Shown here one piece after another: positions 44,644 to 55,118 of a DNA stretch of 64,000 bases. How positions within the stretch are numbered: the stretch's first letter is position 1; every line of letters starts with the position of its first letter. This stretch comes from Hypomyces perniciosus (Eukaryota > Ascomycota > Sordariomycetes > Hypocreales > Hypocreaceae): contig SPDT01000006.1 in the NCBI GenBank assembly GCA_008477525.1, positions 213,501 through 277,500 of the forward strand, given 5' to 3'. The notes beneath the pieces are model-generated. The model did not search any database, was not told the origin of the DNA, and saw nothing but the letters and a program-made list of their open reading frames with translations. Both the position numbers and the translations under genes were made by a program.

Positions 44644-46032
44644 ATGCCGAGCAAGACCCGAACTGCGCAATCTGTCTCATTTGACATTGCTCCCTCTGAG
44701 CAGCCTGGTTTACACAATCGATGGCATCCTGATAGTATGTTCAACGATCGCCCTCCTAGACATAGGATGTGAAAAAGGCTAATAAGTTCTCTACCCTCTA
44801 TAGTTCCCGCCATTGCATCTGTCGAACCTGGAGAGACTGTCAAGATCGAATGTCTCGACTGGACCGGTGGTCAAATCGGTAACAACGACAGCGCCAACGA
44901 TGTGCGCGACGTTGACCTCACCAAGATCCACTATATCACCGGTCCATTTGACATCAAGGGTGCTGAGCCGGGAGACCTTCTCGTTGTTAACATCACAGAT
45001 ATCCAGCCTTTTGAAGAGTCCCCATGGGGTTACTGCGGCATCTTCGACCGCAACAACGGCGGTGGCTTCCTCGAGGATCAATTCCCCAAATCTGCAAAGG
45101 CTATCTGGGACTTTGATGGAATCTATTGCACCAGTCGACACATCCCTGGAGTGCGGTTCCCCGGTCTAATGCATCCTGGAATCATGGGCTGCGCTCCCTC
45201 TCACGAGGTCCTCGCCGAATGGAACCGTCGTGAGGCTGAGTTGATCTCGACTTGCGCACATACTGACCCTGGCAAGGTCGTTGCACTCCCGCCTATCGAG
45301 ACCAATGTGCATGCAGGCCACGCCACTGGGGATCTGAAGGCAAAAATTGCCCGCGAGGGTGCGAGAACCATTCCTGGCCGCCCTGAACACGGTGGTAATG
45401 TGGACGTTAATTGCATCTCGAAGGGGTCTACTTCCTATCTGCCTGTGCATGTCGCGGGAGCCAAGTTCTCTGTCGGTGATATTCATTTCAGCCAAGGCGA
45501 CGGAGAGATTAGCTTCTGCGGAGGCATTGAGATGGCTGGCATCATCACTCTCAAGTTTGACATTATTAAGGACGGCATGAGAACCCGATCCATCAAGAGC
45601 CCCGTCTTCCGACCTGGCGATGTTGCTCCGAATTGGGGTCCAGGTCGCTACCTGACTTTCGAGGGCTTCTCCGTTGATGAGCATGGGAAGCAGCATTACA
45701 TGGATGCCACTGTGGCATACCGACAGTCGTGCCTTCGCGCCATTGAGTATCTCAAGCAGTTTGGTGAGTAAATCCCCAAAACGGGTTGATCTCGCTGGTC
45801 CGGTTAGGGTGTGAAAGCTAAGAAAATGTGTGTCTCTGCTGTAGGTTATTCTGGTGAACAGATATATCTTCTGTTCTCATGCGCCCCTATCAAGGGTACC
45901 ATCGCAGGTATTGTCGACAGGCCGAATGCATGCACGACGCTGGGTATCCCTATGGATATCTTCGGCTTTGATATCTCCGTTGAGAATGTGCCCGTGAAGC
46001 GGGACCTAGGTTCTTGCGCCTTCTCATCTTAG
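44644..46032 (+). CDS. fmdS: Formamidase (FmdA/AmdA family)
   Basis: Three exons: 44644-44734, 44804-45763 and 45845-46032, giving 412 residues, the length of Aspergillus FmdS. The enzyme hydrolyses formamide to formate and ammonia in the cytosol, serving nitrogen supply. Family blocks are VEPGETVKIECLDWTGGQ, GPFDIKGAEPGDLLVVNI, the GIYCTSRHIPGVRFPGLMHP region with conserved His, and FSQGDGEISFCGGIEMAG with the Glu/Cys positions used by the family. The last exon gives YSGEQIYLLFSCAPIKG and IVDRPNACTTLGIPMDIF. No signal peptide. The start at 44644 is the first ATG in frame and fits the short first exon typical of fungal homologues. Upstream GATA sites suggest nitrogen control. The gene is followed in tandem by a secreted polysaccharide lyase. 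Confidence 0.93.
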
Positions 46033-46811
46033 TGAGGAGAGAGGAGAGCCAAGAGATAGCTATCGATGGATGCAGCTAGCTCACAAGAAGTACGAGTATA
46101 CGAAGCACCTATTGAAGCTTTAATGCTCTAGGAGCAATTGAAACATTCGTAAATCCTCTTGGACTGAGAGCCACCCCGCCAACCTGTCGTGAAGTTCGTG
46201 TATGCATGAATGTTGCATGCATAGGTATGCCCAGACATATCGATATTAATTAAGACGGGTTACGTACGGTTTAGTTGATGAGAATCCCAGTGACAACAGA
46301 TCAGAATGAGGCGCCACTCGGACTCAAAGTTATCCTTTAAGCTTACCTAGAGTTCTGTTCCTCGACAGTTGTAGATCTTCATCCATCATTTTCCAGTAGT
46401 ACTACTGCTCGTACTTATACGAACATCAGCATGATACTGTGGGGAGTTTTTGTACGACTACGGTCAATAGTTCCCCTCTTCCCCAGATTATCCTTACCGA
46501 AAAGCATATTTTCGGGTTTTATGCGGAGGGCACTAAGAAAAGATCCGCCAATCAGTTCGTCTGCTGGAGTCAGTTCATCCTTCAGAACAATTTGTCCGCC
46601 AATAAACCGAGACCGCCAAGAAAGGTATTTCAATAATGGGAGACAGCTGGTTAAGAGTAATCTATTTAAATGACACTCGATCTGACGTCCAAGAGTTTCT
46701 TTGGCATAATAATGAGGTCTCTCCCCCTCTTTTCTCGCGTTTTAGCTACGGTTCTATCTGATTCATTCTCCATCTGATGTTGTTGAACGTTCAACAGCCT
46801 TATCTGCCAAA
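46033..46811. other. Intergenic region, formamidase to PL8 lyase
   Basis: Formamidase 3' flank and PL8 promoter. No gene seen. Confidence 0.6.
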
Positions 46812-49593
46812 ATGAAACTCTTCGAAGCGGCTGTGAGTCTGACAGCGGTAGTAGCCGTGGCTATCGCGGCTCCATCGCAAGACACGCAGGATGCTTTGGC
46901 CCTCATTACAAAGCGCCGGACGGCAGATCTTGCGCAGTTTCCTGATCCTCCATGGTTTGCCAAAATCGACACTTGGCTGGCCTCCCAGAGGGCTGATGGC
47001 ACCTGGGCGGATGTGAATTATCTGTCAGGGTGTGCTGCTCGTACGTTGGCTGCTACCCAGATCGCGTCACACATCGTGACCATTGGGTTATATAGATGAG
47101 TGAATGCTAATTACACATCGGCAGAACGCGCAAATTGGCCAATTCAGGATCATTGGAACAGATTGATCACCTTTGGAGCGGCGTGGAGCGGCGCCAACCC
47201 TTCGGTGCCCGCAAAATGGACCAAAGATGATAGACTCCTTGCGGCCGTCCAAAAGGGAATGGATCACTGGTTCAAGAATGACTATACTCCCGCCGACTGC
47301 ATGGGAAATGGTGGCAACGCGTGAGTTCAAGAATTTTACCGTACGCGCCATGATTATGAGGTATACATACTGACAGCATCTCAGCAATTTGGGCTGCCCA
47401 TGCGGCACACCAGGTCTGTGGAATACCGTAAGTCGCCATGTCTCGATAACTTTTGGAGATGTTGCTCAGCATTTTTGTAGAACTGGTATGGTCAGGCTAT
47501 CTTGATCCCCCAGCTGTCCTCGACAGCCTGTCTCCTGGTCAAGGATGCCAACCTCACCCAGAGCCAACGAGCGGGTTGTGAACGTATCCCGATGCGTGCC
47601 TATGCCTTGAGAGATGGCACATACGGTACCGGTGGTCGTATGACTGGAGCCAATGTAAGCCAACACTGTACCTTGATTGCTTTGTCCTTGATCTGACCAT
47701 ATGGGTAGGCCGTCTTGGTGATGCAAAACTCCGTCAGTCTGGCACTTTTCATAAACAACAGCACCATTCTTGCAGATGCATTAAATCGGGTTATGTCAAC
47801 GATAACGGTATGTGGCGCTTCTATGAGTTGATAAAGGAGGCGGTAGAATTAACTTGACTAGTTTTCCGATACTGCCGGACAAGATGGTATTCATCGTGAT
47901 GGCACCTTTCTTCAGCATGATGGAATCCTGTACAATGGTAATTACGGCAAGGATTTGGTACGGATACCTTACACCGAGACCGCAGATTCTGTTCCGTCGT
48001 GCTAACATGTAATGTAGCTGAACGCCTTCATCCAACTTGGAGGTGAGATTATCGGCACGCCATTCGCCCCTGGTAATGCCACCCGCGATGCTATGTCTAC
48101 CTACGTCAAGGGTAACGAGTGGATGATCTTCACCAACCACGAGACCAAAGTCGAACACTGGGACTATGTATGCTCTGATTCCTCACTGTATCTGATGTAT
48201 GGTTACTGACAAGCGAAATGTATAGAACGCGATTGGTCGCTTTGTTGCTTTCCCTACCGTTGATTTGCAAGCCAACGCGGATATCAACTTCAACGTTACA
48301 AAGCTCGCTGCTGCCGTGGCTGACTTCGAGGGGCCACACGATGTCAGTGACACAATCCGCCGGCTCAAATCAAATGGCACTGAGAAGCTTGTGGGCAACA
48401 AAGGGTTCTGGGCCAGTGACTTCATGATCCATCGCCGCGAATCCTTCATCCTCACGAATAAGATGATGTCGACCAGGTCGTCCAACTCCGAGTTTGTCAA
48501 CGGGGCTAACCCCTATGGATACCATATGTGTCAGGGTACTCTCTACTCCCATGTTGAGGGTAACGAGTACAAGGATATAATGGGCGCCTGGGACTGGAAT
48601 CTCGTACCTGGCACGACAGTTCTGCTCAACAAGCCCAAGCTACAAGGGTCGCAGGTCAAGTTCACTGGCAAGAGGGATTTTGTCGGAGTTGTCAGCGACG
48701 GCAAGTTCGGAACAGCCGTGGAGGACTATATTGATCCTCTTGATGGGAGCATCTCCTATCGCAAGTCTTGGTTCTTCGTCGAGGATGGCGTTATTGTCAC
48801 GACGACCGATGTCAGGTTCCCGCCAGCTGCTGGAGGCACTCCCGTCGTCACCGTGCTGGATAACCGTGCCGCAGTCGTGGGACAAGCCTTTGTGAATGGC
48901 GACCATGCGACGACATCTGAGGCAGGCCTCGACACAAAGACTCTGTTCTATGGAGGGAACGGATACATGTCCTATGACGTGCCCTTCTCGCTCACCCTTT
49001 CCTTGGGTGCGCGAACTGGTAACTGGTCCGAAATTTCGACGTCGACTCGGGGCAAGACGACTGTTGACATCTTTTCGGCATACACAAAGATTCCCTCCAA
49101 CAAATTTACATACGCTTTCTTCCCGGCTACCTCTCGCCAAAAGTTGGCCAGGGAGTTGGATTCCCCTACCTGGAAACCCATTGTCGAGAATGGCATCACA
49201 GGTGTCTATGGCGGTCGTAGACTCAGTCTCGCGTTCTGGCCTGGTGGCGATAAGTCCATCACTCTCGATCTGAAGAAGCTCGGCTGGGCGAAATCAGGCT
49301 CTGTGACCTTCAAGTCCGATCAACCCGCAGTGTACCTCCTCCAGGCAAAATGCCCGAGCGGCCAGAGCCTGCGGCTCGCCATCACGCTGGCGGAGCCCAC
49401 ACAGAAGCTGTCGACGGCGTCCTTCTCGCTGGCATTTGGCAAGGCGGAGGTCACAGGAATCCCTGCGCTAAGCGGAGATTTCGTGAAGAAGGAGGACGGT
49501 AGTGCTGGATTTAATGTGAAGCTTCCCACTGGAGGGCTTGCAGGTTCTTCGGTTTCTCGCGAGGTGTTTGTGGAGTTGGGGAAGCATGAGTAA
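46812..49593 (+). CDS. Secreted polysaccharide lyase family 8 (hyaluronate/chondroitin/xanthan lyase type)
   Basis: Eight exons: 46812-47040, 47125-47320, 47385-47427, 47481-47654, 47709-47807, 47862-47957, 48018-48167 and 48226-49593, giving 784 residues. All seven junctions keep the frame. A signal peptide (MKLFEAAVSLTAVVAVAIAA) precedes an alpha/alpha-toroid domain. There NWYGQAILIPQ corresponds to the catalytic Asn block of PL8 and DGTFLQHDGILYNGNYGKDL to the His/Tyr block. A large beta-sandwich C-terminal half follows (SRSSNSEFVNGANPYGYHMC onward). PL8 enzymes cleave uronic-acid-containing polysaccharides by beta-elimination. Whether the substrate is hyaluronate, chondroitin or xanthan-like cannot be told. 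Catalytic assignments are by motif position. The small early exons contrast with the single 1.37-kb last exon. Confidence 0.9.
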
Positions 49594-49666
49594 GGAGATG
49601 GACTATTATTATTAGTTGTATGGCGTAGTATTTAATTCTTGACATACTTTTTTGCTACATGCTTGC

Positions 49667-49700
49667 ATTATTATTATTATATTATTATTATATTATTAAT
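49667..49700 (+). repeat. ATT/TAT microsatellite
   Basis: Imperfect ATT repeats about 75 nt after the PL8 stop codon, in its 3' flank. Confidence 0.85.
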
Positions 49701-50527
49701 ATAGATGAATAGCCTTGGAAGAGTCGTGCATTTATCCCGTTATGCTCTATCATAACATCAGTCACTTTTTGCGAGAGAATACGAGTACATAAAACCATTG
49801 GACAGTAATTATGAACAAGCTTTGGGAGGGATTTGCCAAGGAGTCTGCAGTTGGAAGCGGGCCGCTTTGGAATCTGTGATCAACGGATAACGGATCGATG
49901 GAGGATTTTGCGGAGGAGAAAAGGCCATCATCATAGATCTTCTGTTGTACTCCGTTCTATTATTATCTACATGAAATTTAATTCGACGTACTACTCCGTA
50001 CTTTGTACAAGTAGTATACTGTCAACAATCATGATTTGTCATCTAGGGGTATGAAACTGGGGATAATTTTCATAGTTGAGTTTTGAAACATCTCATCACC
50101 AACAATGTCCCTTTTCACTCTTGCACCGGAATATCGGCTGGACGTGCATTACACAATACATACATACGCACAGTGACAGGTTTGTTTATTAATGCTAGCC
50201 AAGCCCTTCTGCAGACATGGCTCCACACATTTGGCCCAGTTGATTGAAACATAGATACCTATCCAGTGTAATCTTGGCTCCAACGACGACGGGGATGCAG
50301 CAGTGTCGATATTCCCGACAGCCTTTGTGAATTCGTTAGATTTTATGTTGAGAGATCTCTGAATGAGGAATATTAGCCTGAGCAGTTGGCTGCAGAGGTG
50401 CCAGATACGAGTTCTCAAAACTTACGACGACGACGTCAATTGCATTAAACATTGCATCATCGTCAAGGGCTCGGGAATTAGAGCGACTTGGCTGGCCTGT
50501 TTGTCTTAGGTAACGATGATAGTGCAT

Positions 50528-50531
<4 letters not shown>

Positions 50532-50564
<33 letters not shown>
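50532..50564 (+). repeat. Poly-C run of 33
   Basis: Thirty-three uninterrupted C on the plus strand in intergenic DNA. It is long enough to form i-motif/G-quadruplex structure and to be unreliable in sequencing. Confidence 0.95.
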
Positions 50565-51870
50565 AGCAATAATGGTAATATGTTCCGGCTGGTATTAAAA
50601 AGGGGAACCAATTATTAAGCCATACCCACTCGTAATTGTACGTATTATACTCGTACATCTTTTTGGCGTCCCGTGTGTCTGTCAGCACATGATGGCGGAT
50701 TGTCAATGACGATGGTTGCAGCCTTGCGGGCAGAGAGGGTGCGTTAAACGTGGGTCTAGGAATGCAGTATCCCTGCAAGCATCATGCGCCTTTCCTCGTT
50801 GGTGTCTTGCGAGCTTTCAAGGCTGTGGTGACGCGATTGCGAACTTGTTGAAAATACGATGAAAAAGGAGATTCGGGATGTCGCCATTGCGTTGTTTGGG
50901 ATACGAGTAGTAGTAGTAGTAGCTTTGAGGTTCGGGATAACAGTGGTTTTGAATATTTGAGACTCTTCTCTTCAAGGTGCCAGGTGATTGTGAGTCAGAC
51001 AAGTACTCGTAACGTTGAATAGTAATACATACGGCTTTGAATGGGGGAGCCTGTTTCCGGATGTTTCATCCTTGATTTCCGTCTGTAAGCCGTGTAATAC
51101 TAGTCCTAATCTGTACAGTCACCGGAGAAGTGCCCGTAGGAGGAGGCAGCACAGCAATGGTTTGTTTCCAGATAGTATGGAATCCAAGAGCAAGCAAATA
51201 TGGAGTAGTACTTACTTACCTAGCTGAAGCTCCATGGGGCTAGGATGCAGATGGCGGCGTCGCCGACGTTCCGTCTCCAGACTGCCAGCTCTAATTCCGA
51301 ACATCCCAGACGCCTGGGCTGTATGAAGAAGAATGTGCATCAAGCCGATCTCCAGTAGCTCGAGGATGCAACCATGACAGCACGGCAAGATTTCATTCAA
51401 CGCCCAGCCTCCCCCACAGAAATCTTTAGCGGCCCATGCCTTGCCTTGCTTGTCCGTTCCCGTGCAAGCGGCGAACCAGCAGAAGCTCTGGTTGGTGCTA
51501 AAGGCGATCACCAAGAGTCGTGGGATATTGCGCCATCGCATGCTTCTCCTTCTAGAACACCGGCAGTCCCGATACGGGTTTAGCGAGAGGTACAGATGGA
51601 GAGACAGAGCTGGTGGAGAGCTGGTGGAGAGCTGATGGAGAGCTGATAGACACTGTCTTGGAAGAAGTGCGTCGTATCACAATGTGTGCATACCTACATG
51701 TAAGTACATAATACACGGTGCCACCGCATTGTTGCTAGAAGGAACGTGTCCGACCGGTGCTCTCTTTTTAACCTTTGGCTTCCCCCCTCTTCCAAGATCG
51801 GTGCCAATTGGAGTCCTTTCGTCTTGTCACCACCCGTATTTAATTCATATATTTTTAATCCTGCCTCAAA

Positions 51871-53570
51871 ATGGGCGCTCCGGACGATAAGACGACGCCC
51901 ACGCACGATCTAGGTGATGCCAGCAGCGCCGAGGTCAGCAGCAGCAATGGCGATGATACTATCCTGAAGGGCGTTGTCGACCCCGTGTACGAGGCAAAGG
52001 CCAGAGTTCTGAATCGCGCGGTAAGTTTGTACCTGTTCTCCCCCTGGGCGGCCGAGCGGATGGCCAATGGAACAAGATCTGACAATGAATGGGAAATCTC
52101 CAGATTCAAGATATTGGCATGGGATGGTACCAATGGCAGCTCTTTATCGTTGTTGGCTTTGGCTGGGCCAGTGATAACCTGTGGCCCATCACCACCTCGC
52201 TCATCTTTACCTCCGTTACCAACGAGTTCAATCCTTCCAAACCGGCTTTCCTGTCTCTCGCCCAGAACATCGGACTCCTCGCTGGCGCCTTCTTCTGGGG
52301 ATTCGGATGCGACATCTTCGGCCGCAAGATTGCTTTCAACTTGACCCTTGGTCTGACCGCGCTCTGGGGCATGGTGGCTGCTGGTTCTCCCAACTTTGCC
52401 GCCATTGGTTGCTTTGCCGCTCTCTGGTCCTTTGGTGTCGGTGGAAACCTGCCTGTCGACTCGGCCATCTTCCTCGAATTCCTTCCCCAGTCCCACCAGT
52501 ACCTATTGACCATTCTGTCGGTCGACTGGGCTGTTGCTCAGATTATTGCTAATCTGATCGCATGGCCAATTCTGGGAAATCTCACCTGCCCCCAGACAGA
52601 GAAGCCATGCCCCAAGCAAGACAATATGGGCTGGCGGTACTTCCTGATTGCTATGGGTGGATTGACTCTTCTCATGTTCCTGGCTCGATTCCTGCTTTTC
52701 ACCCTGTTCGAGTCACCAAAGTACCTGGTTGGCAAAGGTCGAGATGAAGATGCCGTAAAAGTCGTGCACGAGGTCGCCCGCCGCAATGGCAAGACGAGCA
52801 GCTTCACCCTTGAGGACCTTAGAGCTTGCGAGCCTGAGGGCTATGTCGCGCAAACCAATACCACTGCCGCCGCCAAGAGACACCTTCTTGAGGAGTTCGA
52901 TTCCAACCAAATCAAGTCTCTCTTTTCCACATTCAAGCTTGGCCTGAGCACCTCACTTATTATGCTTATTTGGGCTCTCATCGGTCTGGGTTATCCTCTC
53001 TACAACGCCTTCCTGCCCTTCATCCAGGCCAACAAGGGTGTCGATTTCGGAGATGGCAGCACCTACATTACTTATCGAAACAGTCTTATTATCTCAGTTC
53101 TTGGTGTTCCTGGTGTCTTGATTGGCGGTTGGCTCGTTGAGTTGCCTAGAGTTGGCCGCAAGGGCACCTTGTCCCTGTTCACGGTTCTTACTGGTGTCTT
53201 CCTGTACTGCTCGACCACTTCCACGAACAGCAGCTCCCTCCTTGGATGGAACTGTGCCTACAACTTTTGCAGCAACATCATGTATGCTGTGCTTTACAGC
53301 TACACTCCCGAGCTCTTCCCAACTCCTCAACGTGGTACCGGCAACGCTCTCGCGGCAACGTGCAACCGTATCTTTGGTGTCATGGCTGTATGTATCCCTT
53401 TCTCTCTCAATTTTTCCTGCTTCACGACTAACCGATGGTAGCCCATTATTGCCACATACGCCGACTTGAAGACCTCGGCTCCCGTCTATACCAGTGGCGC
53501 ATTGTTTATCGTTGCCGGCGTCCTCGTTCTCATTTTACCCTTTGAGTCAAGAGGAAAGGCGGCGCTATAA
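51871..53570 (+). CDS. Major facilitator superfamily transporter
   Basis: Three exons: 51871-52020, 52104-53387 and 53442-53570, giving 520 residues. Twelve membrane segments are expected, and the cytosolic N tail is about 50 residues. The first segments contain MGWYQWQLFIVVGFGWASDN. The MFS signature between segments 2 and 3 is WGFGCDIFGRKIAFN. LPVDSAIFLEFLPQSHQYLL follows in segment 4. A central loop has ESPKYLVGKGRDEDA, and the C half has LPRVGRKGTLSLFT and YSYTPELFPTPQRGTGNALA. The PxxxRGTG block and central loop resemble SV2-like/metabolite:H+ symporter MFS proteins of fungi rather than hexose permeases. Substrate unknown. The last intron, 53388-53441, is placed by frame and a GTATGT donor. 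Confidence 0.9.
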
Positions 53571-54312
53571 ATGCTTTTTACTATAAAAGAAGTTTGGATG
53601 CTCCACGAGGGCTTTTTGTTTATAGAAGTATAAGGATATACATACAGTATTTGCAGCGAAAGGAGGATAGGCTGATGGACCAGGGGAAAAGCAAGGCGAT
53701 GATGATACCTAGGATGTTTCGATGGATGATTCTACGTCGAGAGTTTATGCGAGGGTGGCTGTTTTGCTTAGTATTACAAGAATAATTCATCATTATTATC
53801 TCTCGAGCTCATCGCTTGAGATAACACACACCACAGACCTACCTTGTCTCAACCTACTCTTTTGGTGGCTCCTTGGAGAACAGCAAGACAAACCCCTGGG
53901 CCATTGTCTTCATATGAGCCGGCTTGGGTCACAACCTGTGGCATTACACAGCACTGAAAAGTACCAGGCCCTGTTCATCTCTCAATCGTCATGGCCAGCA
54001 TATGCGTACTCGTATACTGCCAGCTCAGCTATTAAGACTTGTAGGTCATTTAGTTTGAGACAGAGCTGGAGATGCATGTCTTGGTTTAGGTTAGATTGAT
54101 TGAGATGCGAAGCTACAACATGGACCCCGTGACTTAGTGCTTGCGACTCATAGGTGCAGAGCCTCTTCGATCTTCCATACTATTACTATTATTTCATGAT
54201 ACTCCGCTGCTCTGTGTCCTCCACAAGAGAATAGCATGAAGAGGGGTTGCAGACGAAGGTAGGCTACGCCCTGATATGGCATCCTGACCTTGTTGGTAGT
54301 TATATACCAGCA
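53571..54312. other. Intergenic region before tRNA genes
   Basis: MFS transporter 3' flank. No gene seen. Confidence 0.6.
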
Positions 54313-54395
54313 TCCGATATGGTGTAGTGGCTAACATCGCTCGCTCTCATTCGTCGAGTGCCGAGCAGCCCTGGGTTCGATTCCCAGTATCGGAG
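54313..54395 (+). tRNA. tRNA-Glu (CUC), with 11-nt intron, copy 1
   Basis: Acceptor stem TCCGATA pairs with TATCGGA, and the discriminator base is G. The D arm is GTGTAGTGGCTAAC, the anticodon stem GCTCG/CGAGC and the T arm CTGGG-TTCGATT-CCCAG. The anticodon CTC is at 54346-54348. An 11-nt intron (54350-54360, TTCGTCGAGTG) follows base 37, and its GAG can pair with the anticodon, as usual in nuclear pre-tRNA. A run of seven T at 54403-54409 is the Pol III terminator. The B box is GGTTCGATTCC. Confidence 0.95.
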
Positions 54396-54521
54396 ACATT
54401 TCTTTTTTTGCCTTCTATTGATTGCAACTAATCTTTTTATCGCTAGGAAAAAGGGTGTGAGGATATCAGTTAGTTGGGCTCCCAGATCACACAAGCAAGC
54501 AACATGGAATTCTTTCCATCA

Positions 54522-54604
54522 TCCGATATGGTGTAGTGGCTAACATCGCTCGCTCTCAATACCTGAGCTCCGAGCAGCCCTGGGTTCGATTCCCAGTATC
54601 GGAG
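54522..54604 (+). tRNA. tRNA-Glu (CUC), with 11-nt intron, copy 2
   Basis: The mature sequence is identical to copy 1, 209 bp downstream in the same orientation. The anticodon CTC is at 54555-54557. The intron (54559-54569, ATACCTGAGCT) has the same length and position but a different sequence, keeping GAG at intron positions 7-9 opposite the anticodon. Five T at 54614-54618 form the terminator. Confidence 0.95.
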
Positions 54605-55118
54605 ATGTATTTCTTTTTGTGGTTTTGCAAGATCCTCTTGAAGTATTTTTTGGTCTCATCGGTTGGTAATCTTTGGATCATGATTGGCTCCTCCACAAAT
54701 ACCACCCCAGTTTGTAATTATCTCACACGGCTGATTGTCTTTTATTGTCGCGAGATGACGAAAGAGAGACCAAATGGATAGATAACCTCCGTAACTTGTT
54801 CAAAGGTCCAATGACCTTGCCAACTTCTATTTCGGAGCTATCTGGCCATAATATCATCGTATGCATCACTAATATTACTCAGAATACGACTGCTACATAG
54901 ATTAGAGGCATCACGTGAGATGCAATGGCTGAACTATCTCGGAAGGTCTGGAGGCCGCTTTGCTTGGCCCTGGTTGATTGTAACCGCAATAGAGAGCTGC
55001 GCCACTGCTCTTAAAAATCACTAGGTAATGCTTTGGAGCGGTCAGAACTTCACTTATTGTCTCCCTGATTCGACTTGAAGTCCTACATAGTTTTATCATA
55101 TATCTTTATCCTGACACA
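54605..55118. other. Intergenic region, tRNA to metallophosphoesterase
   Basis: tRNA 3' flank and promoter of the metallophosphoesterase gene. No gene seen. Confidence 0.6.

Larger units (their letters stand above)
49594..51870. other. Intergenic region with homopolymer and microsatellites
   Basis: About 2.3 kb. It contains an ATT-rich microsatellite (49667-49700), a run of 33 C (50532-50564), an AGT microsatellite near 50905-50921 and one TACTCCGTA (49992). A minus-strand open frame at 51212-51541 is Cys-rich but otherwise unsupported. No gene is called. Confidence 0.55.

Noticed and set aside
51212..51541. Cys-rich 109-codon minus-strand frame as a small secreted protein
   Set aside because: No signal peptide and no conserved spacing of Cys. 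Probably chance in the MFS promoter region.
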